A stretch of 64,000 nt of DNA from positions 2,852,001-2,916,000 of the forward strand of contig OZ017752.1 of assembly GCA_963969365.1 (NCBI GenBank), read 5' to 3'. The notes below the pieces were generated by a model that saw nothing but the letters and a program-made list of their open reading frames with translations, was not told where the DNA came from and made no database searches. The position numbers and the translations under genes are program-made. The DNA comes from Asterochloris sp. CNOR1. Taxonomy: Eukaryota > Chlorophyta > Trebouxiophyceae > Trebouxiales > Trebouxiaceae. Positions 12,226-23,602 of this stretch are shown here, in pieces (position 1 is the stretch's first letter; each line of letters begins with the position of its first letter).

Positions 12226-13411
12226 ATGGCTAACGACCTGCCCAGGATAGACCATATCATTATTGCGTGCAAGGACGTCCACCTTGCAGCCAAAGACATC
12301 TATGAACGCTTCGGCCTAGCATCCTACGAGGGTGGCAAGCACCAAGGCACGGTCTGCTTCGTCCTCGGGACGTCTGAACATGGCAATTCGTTTAAACGGC
12401 TCAGTGCCATGCAGGTTGGGGCACCCAGAACTACATTACCCCTCTGGGCACGGGCTACCTTGAGCTGGCTGCGGGTCAGAGCAGCTTGAGCTGCTGAGGC
12501 ATGCATGGCACTTCCTGACCATGGCATGTGGCTGACCCCGCCCTCTGGCAATGCAGTGTTTGATGAGGAGGTCGCCCTCCAGTGTGACTGGGGCAGGTAG
12601 GAACAGTCCCTGATGCTGCCTCATGCACTGGATATGATGCCTGCCAGCAGTAGCTCAGCCCAGCCCAACAATGTCCCTTTGCCGTTGCTGTGGAGGCAGT
12701 GTGCCCCCCGGCCATGGCTGCAGAGCCACCCTGTGTCCTGCTGCATGACCCCTGTGGGCCCGTGACCATCCTCACAGGTGTCCACAAACCGCGCAGGCTA
12801 ATTCTCAACTGGCCCATGCCAAAGGACCAGCCCTGGGCTCTTGTGACATTCTGTGTGGAGACAGCAGAGGGCGTGCCAGCCATTGTCCAGCGGCTGAAGC
12901 ATGACAAGGCCAACATGGTTCGGGCACGGCCAGACGGAACTAAACTCACTTGGCAGGTCTGTTGTTTCGAATCCTCCCAGGCGGGCGTACGCATGGAAAG
13001 GTCAAGATTTGCTGCAACCTGCAGTAGCTGGTGGCCTGCAGCAAGATGTCTCATACCTTTGCTGCAGGTGGGCGCCATGCACAATTTTGAGGAGCCCAGC
13101 AGGAAGTGCAAGCCCTTCTTCATCAATTGGGACGACCCATCCATCCGGCCAGACAAGGTAAAGTCATCTATCAGAGCGAACTAAGCTTGTCAGTGCCATG
13201 CGTAACCTGCACGCTGCTGCAGATCCCTGCCAGTCACAAGGTGGAGCCCAAGGGCATCGAGTACATCAAGTTCACAGGCTCTGCACAAGACGAGAAGGCA
13301 CTGCATGAGTGGATTGGTACCCAGAGCCTGCCCCTGAAATTCAGTGATGGCCCCTTTGACATGAAGGCCGTTGGCATCAGAACAGCGACAGGGACTGTGG
13401 AACTCACATGA
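12226..13411 (+). CDS. Glyoxalase-like (Glyoxalase_3 / VOC superfamily) protein
   Basis: Six exons close to exactly 219 codons plus stop: 12226-12346, 12415-12474, 12557-12596, 12797-12956, 13068-13157, 13223-13411. The start MANDLPRIDHIIIACKD is typical of VOC-fold domains. GWGTQNYITPLGTGYLELAA, RARPDGTKLTW and CKPFFINWDDPS are the expected glyoxalase-like blocks. The fold often binds a metal, but substrate and reaction are unknown here. Intron 1 (12347-12414, 68 bp) must use a GC donor: only CAAG|gcacgg restores the conserved Q-G-W-G-T. Exon 3 is just 40 nt. An AATAAA at 13517-13522 may be the poly(A) signal. Confidence 0.86.
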
Positions 13412-13851
13412 TCTGCTGATTAACTCAGTTGAGCAGCACACTTCTGAGCAAGACACACTTCTGAAATCTTCCCTGAACTTGATTAGTACTCCATCGTGAG
13501 CCACTTAAGCTTGCTTAATAAATCTTATCAAAACTAGGCCCTAGCAAAAGTTTGGCTGCTACCGTTCGACAGAACATCCCCAGGCCTTTTGCCAGCGTAC
13601 CAGCAGTCGGATCATCATGGGTTGCAGCGTAAAGACAGGTTTGCCATCAAAAGTGGACCTTGTGTGGCCATCGCTGTCAACTGCATGCATTCCATGAGGG
13701 GTGCAGAGGGCACCTCTGTGCATGCATCAGCATATCACAGCATGAGCATGCGTTTCCGAGGTGCACAGCAAATGCTGCTTGCTGGAAAACCTTGTTTATT
13801 ATGCCCATCTTGCCCTGTATTCAGCCATCTCTTTGGCCTGCAGGTACTGAA
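13412..13851. other. Intergenic: 3' flank of glyoxalase-like gene and peroxiredoxin promoter
   Basis: 440 bp between two genes in the same orientation. AATAAA at 13517-13522 is a plausible polyadenylation signal. The rest should be the peroxiredoxin promoter and 5' UTR. No gene was recognised. Confidence 0.5.
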
Positions 13852-16800
13852 ATGTACAGCAAGCTGGTGAGAGCTTATGCAATGCTTTCTGCTGTGTTTC
13901 TCAGCATGTGCTCATCCCTTTTCCTTTTTCATACCTGGAGCAGTGTCCAGATACCTGCCTGCCTCACACCTTTCCCGTGCCCTGTTCAAGTACCCAGAGA
14001 CCAGCTCGGATGGAGTTCTGAGGCTGGGCAACCTGGTGCCAGATTTCACCTGCAACAGCACCCAGGTGAGGTGCAACCTTGCCTCAACACCTGGCGCCTG
14101 GCTCTCCCCCGTATTGAAGGGTTGGAATGTAAAGTTACAACAGTCTAAACATGGATGACACACGAATTCTTGCCCCTGCCTGCGTCCGCTGCCCCCTCGC
14201 TTTCAGCATGCTGCAGCCTCTGAGTCAGAAGGTGAATGCACTGACCAGGACTCACTGGCACACGCAGGGCAAAATCCACTGGTATGAGTGGATCGAGGGG
14301 TCATGGGCCATCCTGTTCTCCCACCCAGCCGACTTCACGCCTGTGTGCACCACCGAGATTGGGAAGCTGGCGCTCAAGTATGACGGTGAGCCACCTGTCT
14401 CAAACTGCCACAGCATGCGTTCTGCCCTCTGCAGCGCTTGCCATGCCTGCCAAGCTTGGCGACTGTCTGCTGTTTTGGATGTTTTGTGACCTTATGCGAT
14501 CAGGGCAGGTGGACAGGCTCCCCTGTCCTGTTCTGCCATGCAACCTGCCAGCAGTAGTCCGCTCACTGTGGCTGCAGAGCTGGAGAAGCTGAACTGCAAG
14601 GTGGCCACGCTATCAGCAGATGCGGTGAGTGATTGAGATGGCGTGCTGCACCATAAAGAGGAACTGTACGGGGGGGGCCTTTGGCCCTGCCTGTGCACCA
14701 AAGCAGACGCATCCGCCGATGCTCTGCTGTTCACTGCTTGGCTGTTTGCGCCAAATCATGCAGCACCCCAAGAGGCCAGATTGCTCGGGAGGGGGCTGCC
14801 TCTGTGCATCTGCAAGCAACCTCAATGAGTTCTGCCCACTGGGATCTGCAGGTGGAGTCTCACACCAAGTGGCTGGACGACGTGGTGGCCCACTGTGAGA
14901 ACAAGGTCAGCTTCGGTCTCTGCATGGACAACATTGGGTGCTGCCGCCCAGGCCAGCCTCATCTCTGGCACTGCCTGCACTCAGCATCATACGCCTAAGC
15001 AGGCATCTCTGCAACTACCCCGCTCAGCGTCCCTGCACACAGTGCCCCACAGTTGGCACGCCTGGCATCTGGCCAGATTATGTTGGCCTCAACCCGCCTG
15101 ACAAGGCACCACTGCAACCAACTCCTGTACTACACACGCAAGACCTGGGCACCTGCCTTGGGGCATGCTTGGCTCTGGCGCAATACCGCCTGGTCTCAGG
15201 CCTCCCCCTGCCTGCTCTATGTCATACCTTGAGGAAGTGCGCGACCGCAAGCTGCTCGGTCTGAGGCTGCGCTTCCTGCCCTGCTGCCGTGCTGGCTGTC
15301 TGCCCTCCACCTCAGTGCCTTGCCCTGCTCATGCTGCCTGTAGGTGAAGATGAAGCCTGGCTATCTGCGCAAGGCATCCCACCTGCCCTTACTGTCTGCC
15401 CCGCTTGTGCCTTGACTGTGCTGCTCTGAGGTCTGCCCCACCCATGCTGCGGCTGTGCTGCCTGCAGGTGGAGGGCAAGCAGTGTCTGCCACCTGCCTCA
15501 CTGCGTGCCCTCCGCCTCAGGCTGTGTCTGTACTGCCCGCAGAACTGTGGCTCAAAGCTTGCATCCTGCCCTTGCGGGCATCTGGTCCACTGCCATGCTG
15601 GCAAGTGACAGCTTTGCTGCCTGCCCTCTTGCTCACGATTGTACCATGCTGCCTGCAGCTGGAGGTTAAGTTCCCCATTCTTGGTGATGAGGACAGGGAG
15701 ATCTCCACCAAGTATGGGATGCTGGACCCCAACAACAAGGACAGCAAGGACCTGCCCCTGACCATCAGGCAAGGCCTGCATCAGCATTGTTGCAGCTTGC
15801 ATCGTGCTGCGTGCTGACTACAGCAGCAGGGCAGCAGCTTGCATTGTGCTGCGTGCTGACTACAGCAGCAGGGCTGCCCTGCTGGTTTGAAAATCTGATG
15901 TGGAGCAGCCGCACTTGCTGTGCACCCTGGGCTTGGTATGCAGCCTGGGCCTGCTGTGCAGCCTGAGCCTGCTGTGCAGCCTGGGCCTTTGCTGACGGAG
16001 GCCAGCTGAGCCTCCCAAGCCAGGTCAACATGTCGACGAGCTGCTCTGTGTTGGTGTGCCTGCAGGGCTGTCTTCATCATCGGCCCTGACAAGAAGCTGA
16101 AGCTGTCCCTGTAAGCCATGCTCTGCTCTCGCATTGCCCTTTTCTACCTCTGCAGGACCCCTTTGCACTGAATGTGCATTTACTGTTAACATCACTGCTG
16201 CCCTCCACCTGAACGTGAAGCACTTGCTGCCCATCGTGTCTAGCCTGTGTGTGCACCTGCTTCAACATGGAAAGGCCCTTGCTTTCCCCTTGCACCTCCG
16301 CTGCATGATATGCAACATGGCAGCAATATAGTACTCCCTGACTGTGCAGCAACTACCCTGCCTCTGTCGGGCGCAACATGGACGAGATCGTGCGCTGCGT
16401 GAAGGCGCTGCAGCTGTCAGCCAAGATGTCGGTGGTGAGCCCTGCTGCTGAGCATGGCTGCTGCGCCGCATGTGCTTTGCTGCATGGTGAGCAGTGCTGC
16501 CCTCAATGCCTGCTGATCTGGCTGGCGAGGCATGCAGTGCTAGCCTGGCCGCCGTGCTGCATGTGGCAAGCAGGCATTGGCAGACTCCATGGTGCCCGCT
16601 TCTCGAGGGTTAGGTGCCTGTGCAGCACGCTGGGTAGGATGCCAAGAAGTGCCAGCATAGGTGCTTGGAATGCCAGGGGCGGCATCAAGCATGGCAGAAA
16701 GACTAAAGCGCCAACATGTGTCTTTGTCTGGATTCCAGGCCACCCCCGCCAACTGGCCCAACAACCATGAGAGCATTGACAAGAAGGGGTGGGCTTTCCT

Positions 16801-17196
16801 GCTGCCCACTGTGTCTGAGGAGGATGCCAAGAAGCACTTCCCTGACCACCACAGCTGCAAGGTGGGCCCTGCCTTAGGCACCAGTCATCTGTGAGGCCCA
16901 CCCGTCTGCACCAGTCAGCTGCAGGCATGTGGGGGGCGCAGCTCAAGCTCGCATTGGCGCAGCACTCACTCTGAGGCACAGCAGAGGTTCACACCAGCTG
17001 GCACTGCACATGCTGGCGGTGCCTCTGCACTGCCCCAGTACATTGTCCTTTGCACATGATGTGGCTCTGAGGCAGGTGCTGTTGTGCATGGGTGAAGAGC
17101 CCCATGGCCCGCCAACAAAAGCTTGGGTTGAAAGCGATGTGGCTGCAGGTGCCCTCCGGCGTGGACTACCTGCGCCTGACCAAGGTTGACCACTGA
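13852..17196 (+). CDS. PRX: 1-Cys peroxiredoxin (Prx6 type)
   Basis: Ten exons close to 239 codons plus stop: 13852-13866, 13991-14065, 14268-14385, 14578-14624, 14852-14905, 15659-15768, 16066-16110, 16350-16434, 16739-16861, 17149-17196. The peroxidatic Cys is in [50 protein letters not shown] and the C-terminal domain [18 protein letters not shown] identify the 1-Cys Prx6 class, which reduces H2O2 and lipid hydroperoxides. The first exon encodes only MYSKL. An alternative start at 13877, in frame with exon 2 without the first intron, would add a hydrophobic N-terminus. The intron after 15768 has a GC donor (ATCAG|gcaagg). TGTAA at 17429 is the likely poly(A) signal. Confidence 0.95.
15333..15690 (+). 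repeat. Acceptor-junction echoes before peroxiredoxin exon 15659
   Basis: The real acceptor reads gctgcctgcag|ctggaggttaag. Two upstream look-alikes are gctgcctgtag|gtgaagatgaag (15333-15356) and gctgcctgcag|gtggagggcaag (about 15456-15480), about 125 bp and 190 bp apart. Only the last opens the conserved [10 protein letters not shown] frame. Confidence 0.6.
15796..15990 (+). repeat. Two short tandem repeats in a peroxiredoxin intron
   Basis: A 42-bp unit (cttgcatcgtgctgcgtgct, then gactacagcagcaggg) occurs twice at about 15796-15880. A 21-bp unit (tgcagcctgggcctgctg) occurs about three times at 15937-15988. Both lie inside the intron 15769-16065 that starts with a GC donor. Confidence 0.7.
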
Positions 17197-17541
17197 AGGG
17201 ATTCACCGACAAACGCTACTCAGCCCCAGCAAAATCAAGCGCTGATGTGCACTCCGCAGCATACCTGAGAACTCTTGTGCATCTGTATCATGAACCGTCT
17301 GTCACTCAGCTCCTTCTGCAGTTCAGTCTCCAGCACCACTGCACTGTTCTCTCAGGTGAATTCTCTGCGTGACGGCAACTTCTGCTTTACCCCCTGCTGA
17401 TTTTTGTGCATTGCTCTGGTCTCAAATGTGTAACACAACCAAATTGGGCAGATTTATAAACACTGCCCTGAAGTTCTGAACATCAATGCATCAAGCTTGC
17501 AGCAGACTGGTCAAAATCCAGCAGACAGGTCTCAGACAAGC
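17197..17541. other. Convergent 3' flanks, with chlorophyte poly(A) signal
   Basis: 345 bp between the peroxiredoxin stop and the minus-strand sulfotransferase stop. TGTAA at 17429-17433 is the usual chlorophyte polyadenylation signal and fits the peroxiredoxin transcript. No gene seen. Confidence 0.55.
17429..17433 (+). terminator. TGTAA poly(A) signal of peroxiredoxin
   Basis: TGTAA, 233 bp after the stop codon. This pentamer is the usual near-upstream poly(A) element in chlorophyte algae. The assignment is by motif and position only. Confidence 0.4.
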
Positions 17542-20500
17542 TCAACTGTAGTTGTACAAGTCAAAATACTGTGGAAATCTGTCTTTCAATTGGCACTGCA
17601 GCTTTTGGGAGTCAAGTTGGCTTCCGGGGACAGCGCCTTCTGATATCTCCACAAGGCCCTGCTGGTGCCTTGCCTGCACTGCTGCACTGTAGTGCCCTGG
17701 CCACAACTTGGTCACTGGATCAGGGGCTCCCCCGGAGGCAGGCTTCAATGTCTGGAGCTCTGTCTGTACTGCAGCACAATCTGCCTGCAGGCACAGCATC
17801 AGGGCTGCGTGCCGCCCCTGCATGCGAAGTCGAAAGCACATGTGCAGGCTTTACGCCTAGCCGCAAAAGCTGTGCCGCCACAGCTGGAAGCAAATGCCAC
17901 TGCCAGCGTATACAGGCGCCAGCACTGGCAGCCCTCCTGAAGGGGCAAGGCTGAACATCATGCCTGTCCTCCACAGCATTGCACAGTCAGCATGTCTAGT
18001 GGCGGATGCTGCCTGTGCAGCTGCTCACTGCAGCCCAGCAAGGGGCGCTGACAGCAATGCCTTGCTCTGCTGTCTGAGCCTACCTCGTCCAAATTAAGAT
18101 CAAGGTGCTTCGCCAGAGAATGCAGCTGCTGCACCGACTGCCCCATGATGTCCTCAAAGCAAACGTCCTGGTGACAGACAGCCTGCAGCAGCGGCAGACG
18201 CAAAATCAGGCCGCCAAAAGCTAACTTGTATTCCCCTCTTGCTGTCGCTGTTGCAGCGCGCAGCACGCTGTCTCATACTGGGGAGCTGCCAGCTGCAACA
18301 TGAAGCTGCTGGTTGGCAGAGTACAGGCAGTACCACTGTGCACACACAGGAGTGGCAATACTCTGGAGCAGCACTCAGCAATTGCGCAGGAAGGCCCACG
18401 CTGGGGCCAAAGCATGGCAGACTCTTTGTGACTTGGCAGGGATGTTGCCCTTCTGTGTGTCCAAGACCTGCACAGCCTTGCTGATTTGAATTACAAGCAA
18501 AGCTGACTATCAAGTACTCATACTCCTCTTGTAAGCAAGCAGGCCCGATCTGCCCTGTTAGACTGGCTTGAACAGAGTCCATGCGGCAGCTGCACACCCG
18601 CAGGCTCACATGGACAGCAGTCCCACCAGTTGCAGCACTTCTAGCAACACCTCATGCATCAGCACCCGCTCCACACTTGCAGGCGGCCAGCTCACTGTCA
18701 CAGCCCATTGATGCCGCCACAGCCATGCCAAGAGCAGACATTGCTCTCCATGCAGCTGGCAGGGAGCTGTCTGCCAGCTGCCGTGTGCCCAAGCAGCAGC
18801 ATATGCCTTCAACAGTTGTGCAGGCCCACAAAGTGTACCTAAAACTCATGCAATTCATTTGGCCCACAGGGAAGATCGCCCAATGCAAACGCCTGGACAC
18901 GCAACCGCAACGGCGCATGCTGGTGAGGCATGCAGCTCTCTGAGGATCATACTGTGTACTCACCCTCGAGCGCATTTGGCCGTATGGTCGCAGAACAGCA
19001 ACATAACATGTGTACTCACCTTCCAGCGCATGTGGTCCTGCACGTAGCTGTCAGGGATGTTGAAGGCCCAGCCCACCCGCTGGTAAGAGGCCACCACCCC
19101 CCGCAGGTCACGATGGGTCAGGAAGATCAGGTCGGCAGCTGCTGGGTCCCATTTGTTGCTCCAGGCATGCGTCTTGATGACCAGGTGGTGCTGGGAGCGC
19201 CCTGCAGGCCACCTGACACCCTTGACATGCTGCAGACAGGCATTTGTGCCCTTGGAAGATGCTGCCCCTCTGACAGGGCGGCTTCAAGAAGGGCTGGCAG
19301 CTCCAGCAGCACTGGGGCTGACACAGCCTGCAGGCAAGGGAGGATCAAATCACAGGCGGCGAAGGGGGTGGGACACCACTAAACCAGAGTGGTTACACCC
19401 AACTGCCACATCAGCTTGAGCCCTGAATCCCATGAGGAGCGAGGCCACTCCGGGTCACTGGATGAAAGAGGGCCCCCCTCTCTGGGTGCCACCGGCCTCA
19501 CTTATAGCTGGAGCACCCCGCATGACAGGGGTGGGGCGGTGACAGTGAGGGACAGCAGGGGCGCGGTCAACAAGAGGGCCTGGAAATGCTCCGTGCAGGG
19601 CTGCTTGGGTCTGACGCTTGAGAAGCAGGTCAACAGCTCTAGGCAGACCTCAGAGGTCATGCACACGATGGGAGGCAGCAGAGCATGGCTTCAGGTAGGC
19701 AGGCCAGCCCTTGCTGGCCCATGGCGGAGTCCCAGGCAACAGAGAGGTAGGGCAGGGTGGCGGACATGACACTGGCGCCCTGACAGAGACACAGGCCCAA
19801 GCAGGCCAGCAGCTGGGGGCCAGAGCTTGGGCCTTGCAGGAGCATGGCATGCCTGACACAGGACACTGTACAGCTTCTGAGCAGCAGGCAAGGCTAACTG
19901 CAGGAGTCTCTTTGTGCAGAGTGGGACTGCCTGGCATGCAGGTCAGTGCAGTGCACAGTCTTTACAAGAGGCCAGGCGGCACTAAAAGCAGGTGTGCACA
20001 TCAGAAGGCCTGCAGGTGGTAGGTGACAGAGGCATGGTGGCAGGTGACAGAGGCATGCATAAAGCACACCTTTGAAGCACATGGTGAGCACAGGCAGCCC
20101 CAGACCCAAGCTCACGTTGTTTGAGCTTTGCCTCGGTCACCTCAGAGAGCCAGAAGGGATCGTATGGCTGCTGGACGCGCCTCAGCAGAAGGCGCACAGC
20201 ATTGAAGAGCCAGGTGCTGCCGGAACGCTCTGGACCTGCAGGTGACAGCTGTGGGAGGTGTGAGCCAGGAGAGCGTGCTTGAGGTGACGTGTGATGCATG
20301 GCAGGGCTCTAAGTCTGCAGGGGAGGTGCTGCAGGGGACAGGGGCCCTGTGACTCAAAGGCGAAGGAGACAGAAGGCAGCAGTCTGGTGCAGCCCCAGGC
20401 AGGCCAGCAGTCACTCGCAGGAGCATGCTTGCCAGCTGGACGTGCAGCGGAGGCAGCAAGGAAAATGAGGCGCCAGGTCCATGCGCCTCATGCCTGGCCA

Positions 20501-20760
20501 GCAGGCCATGCAACACCATCAGCGTGCACTTAAAGAGCAGAGGCAGGGAGACGTGATGGTAGGCTGGTGCATCCTTGGCTATGCCAGCAGTCACCTGCAA
20601 GGCCATGCCAGGCTGCAGGCATGCATGCTGCAGCAGAGGTATTCAAACCTGCCTGCTGTCACGATGAGCTTGGGCTTGCTGGGTTTGGGCCAGCTGAGAT
20701 GCTGTGCACGCTCTTCGCTGCTCAGATGCAGACCTTCACACTCGCCATTGTAGCATGTGC
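17542..20760 (-). CDS. Sulfotransferase-domain protein (P-loop, PAPS type); N-terminus unresolved
   Basis: Phase-closed exons: 20760-20653, 20235-20116, 19201-19020, 18182-18084, 17784-17542. The first junction restores KLIVTAG|PERSGSTW, the 5'-phosphosulfate-binding P-loop. LTHRDLRGVVASYQRVGW supplies the 3'-phosphate-binding Arg and Ser. VCFEDIMGQSVQQLHSLAKHL is the usual late helix, and the protein ends DRFPQYFDLYNYS. By family it transfers sulfate from PAPS to a sugar or small molecule; the acceptor is unknown. The intron 20236-20652 has to use a GC donor (ACAGCAG|gcaggt). Upstream of 20760 the frame stays open to about 21013, possibly from a Met near 20901, so the start is not fixed. Confidence 0.8.
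18950..19065 (-). repeat. Donor-junction echo in sulfotransferase
   Basis: The donor of exon 19201-19020 (plus text tgtgtactcaccttccagcg, then catgtggtcctgc) has a near-copy about 57 bp into the intron at 18956-18990 (tgtgtactcaccctcgagcg, then catttggccgtatgg). Both carry the complement of a GTGAGTAC donor. Confidence 0.65.
20008..20062. repeat. Short tandem duplication in sulfotransferase intron
   Basis: The unit ggtgacagaggcatg with flanks occurs twice about 21 bp apart, inside the intron 19202-20115. Confidence 0.6.
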
Positions 20761-22193
20761 CTGCAAGGTAGACAACTGGTTGTTGGCTAAAACAGCAGTC
20801 AAGACGCCAAGGGTAGTGTTCCAATACCTGACCTGATTGCCAGGAGCATCCTGATGTGAGTCTGCCTTCGCATGGGATGCAGAAATCCTCAATTTCCCCT
20901 GCCATTGCTCTACAAATGTTCGGAGTGGTGGTTGTTCGATGTCTTAGAACATCCACAGATCTCCTTCCGTTACAGCTGGAATGCTGTGAGGTGAGCTGGA
21001 CAGCAATACTCATTCGAGCACCCAGAATTTACCACAGAAATCACTGATTTACAAGAGGGAGTCATGCAGCAGCCCAGTGGCTGCTCTGAACAGTTGCAAA
21101 GTGCCTCACAACAGGCTGAACATGCAGCAGCTTAACATGACCATGAAGGCAACCCCATCTCCTTTAGGTGGGCAATACACAATCCTGGCCAGGGCCCTGA
21201 TGGACAGCCTTGCATGGCAGATGTGCACATGTGTGGGCAGCTGCCAGACTAATTAAATACATATTGATGAGCTCCAGGCAGCTGCTCAGTCACCCACCAG
21301 AGCTGCCGCCAAGCCATGATGTGCCGTCAGGTTCAGTCTGTAAGCCGTGCAGATGGTAGAGCTACCAGGCAGTATTGCGGCCGCATGCACAAGCAGAGTG
21401 GCTGACTGCCATGATGGTACTGCAAGCCCCAGAGCAGGGTCTCGCAGCATGCTTCCCTGTGCAGACAGTTAGCAAGCAAGCACAGCAGTGCAGCCATGAG
21501 GCAGCCCGCCCGGCCAGCTGCAAGGTGTCCCCCCCAGCAGGTCAGGACAGACTAGATCGCCAGAGTGCTAGAGCATCTTGTGGCCAGGGAAGGTGCTGAG
21601 ATGGTCCTCTACTACGACCGTGGTCAGGTGCTGAGAGGGTGCTGAGACGCTGAACACATTGCAAGCTGCGGTAAGAGATGTTGCAAAGCTGCAGGGTGAG
21701 TGAACAGTAATTAGTTGGGCCAGCACAGCCTGAGCAACTTCCCATTGCCTGGCCCCTTGTCCAACATTTTCCCTGTTTCTTACACTGATGATTAGGTGCT
21801 CACTCTCAACGTCAGTGTGAGCTTGAGAGGGAGCTTTGGGAGTAGTTTCCTGTGCAGCCTCCTTCAGGACACCGCCCTCCTTCCTCAGGTTCTGGAGCTG
21901 CTATGAAGTGGACGACTGCTAGCACATGTCATCCCAGATATCCACTGCAGTCTCATCTGACCATCTCAAAAGCCACCCACAACATTGCTGCAGCCTCGAC
22001 CTTTCTTGAAGTCCCTGCTTGCTCGCTGCCTCTGGGACCTTTGGCACCCGGATCACCCCGTGCTGAGATAGTCATCTGCAAATATGGAGCAGTCACCTCC
22101 ATCTAGCTCCAGCCAGAGAGATCTGCATTGCTGTGCAAGCTCTACTGCTGATTGTATGTATATTTCACCTGTTTGTGGGTGTCTGGTTTGCAG
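20761..22193. other. Sulfotransferase 5' region and intergenic DNA
   Basis: The first part may hold the N-terminal coding part, 5' UTR and promoter of the minus-strand sulfotransferase. Between about 21050 and 22190 I see no exon with convincing splice sites and family similarity. Confidence 0.4.
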
Positions 22194-22447
22194 GTACACA
22201 GGACTGCCCTGCTGTGCCTCAGACCCCTGCAACTGTGCAGTTGATTGCTACAGCACAGGCATGTACAGAGGTGCTGATGGGTGGCCCGCCTTCTACTACA
22301 ACCGCACAGCGGTCAGCCTGCAGAACACGCCCAGAAGGCAGACGCCAGGAGGACAAGCGGCAACTGCCAACACACAGGCTCTGCCCTCCCTCAGACACCT
22401 GCGACTGCCAGTGCGCCTCCCACAACCTCAAGTCCACCAGAGCGTAG
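22194..22447 (+). CDS. Possible 3' exons of a Cys-rich secreted protein
   Basis: An exon-like block at 22194-22311, with tttgcag acceptor and GCG|gtcagc donor, encodes a Cys-rich stretch (LPCCASDPCNCAVDCYS) followed by DGWPAFYYNRTA, with a potential N-glycosylation site. A second block ending in TAG at 22447 encodes CPPSDTCDCQCASHNLK. The repeated Cys spacing and good splice sites argue for real coding. The phases of the two blocks do not close directly, so an exon or boundary is wrong. I do not recognise the family. Confidence 0.32.
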
Positions 22448-23602
22448 GTGGGCAGCCCGCTTATGTTTTTGCACAAAGGCCGGCCTGCAACACCGCCAGC
22501 CAGGCGCTGCCAAGAGCAGCAGCTACACCTGCCAGCTGTGAACGCAGTGTGCAGGGTTTGCTGTTGCTGCTGTTTACCCCAGGGTGCAATTTGCATATTG
22601 CTGCTCCGCAACAGCCAGCACTCACCGCTGCCAAGGTGTTGTGGGTCTCGCATCTGTGCTGAGACTGCCCAAAGATAACTGCCTTCTACCCACACAAGTG
22701 GTTCTCACTGCCTTGCAGAAAACCAGCAGATGAGCTGCACCTTGAAGCTGTGAAGGGGCCAAGGAACCTGTGCAGCTGCTCCAGCCCTCATCAACCACTG
22801 TCTTGGTGCAGGTACTTGGTAAAGGCGTCTGGCTTAAGAACCAGTTGGGTACTGGAAGCCGGATTGGCAACCACAGCTGGCTGTGCAACATCAAGGGCAT
22901 GCTGTAGGCATCAAGCAAACAGCAATATCTGGCCCCATGTTGGAACATCTTGCACATGATGGCTTTACCTTACACATCGGGTGAAATGATGTGGTACTGA
23001 GCTGTAAAGCAATGGCACATGAAACTGTCACGGGATTGCAACAAATTGCAGCCACACTGACAGACTTGTAAGACAAAATTCAAGGTTGCATTGACAATGT
23101 TCATGGCTGGTGGTGATGTGGCTTGGGGTGACAAGCAATGAAGTCTGGACACATAGTTTATCAAGGAGCGCTACAAACATGACTGTCTGTCAGGAGACTG
23201 TATCAAAGAGCGCTTCCACAAGGAAGGCTGTCTGCATTTTTTGGTCTTCGGTGACTACAATGCAATCTGTCAGTGTTGAGGACATGCTGCGAGAAGTGCT
23301 TTCGAACCTTGTGGCGCAAGTGCTGGCACAGGGACCACTCTTCAAGGTGCTTCCCAAGCATGGAGAGGCTGCTTCTTTTTGAACAGCCAAAACGTTGCAC
23401 ATCTGTTGCAATGCCTCTTACACCCGTGTCACGTTGGTGCCACCCTTGTTGTGTGCACTGTCATCAGCAACAGCCAGCTTGGGATCATCAGAGCCGCTGG
23501 AGCCTGCAGTTTTGCGCGTGACACATTGTCAGCACGAATATCCTTGTCGGAAGCCAACTGCCTGCTGGCCGCTGACATGGAAGCTGTGGTAAAGTGCCAG
23601 TA
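22448..23602. other. Intergenic region, no gene recognised
   Basis: About 1.15 kb between the putative Cys-rich tail and the NRT2 stop. 22900-23500 looks less C/G-skewed than the flanks. Open frames such as 23110-23382 lack splice context or family motifs. Confidence 0.4.

Noticed and set aside
23110-23600. Possible decayed transposase on either strand
   Set aside because: Open frames are short, no catalytic motif or terminal repeats could be seen, and composition alone is not enough.
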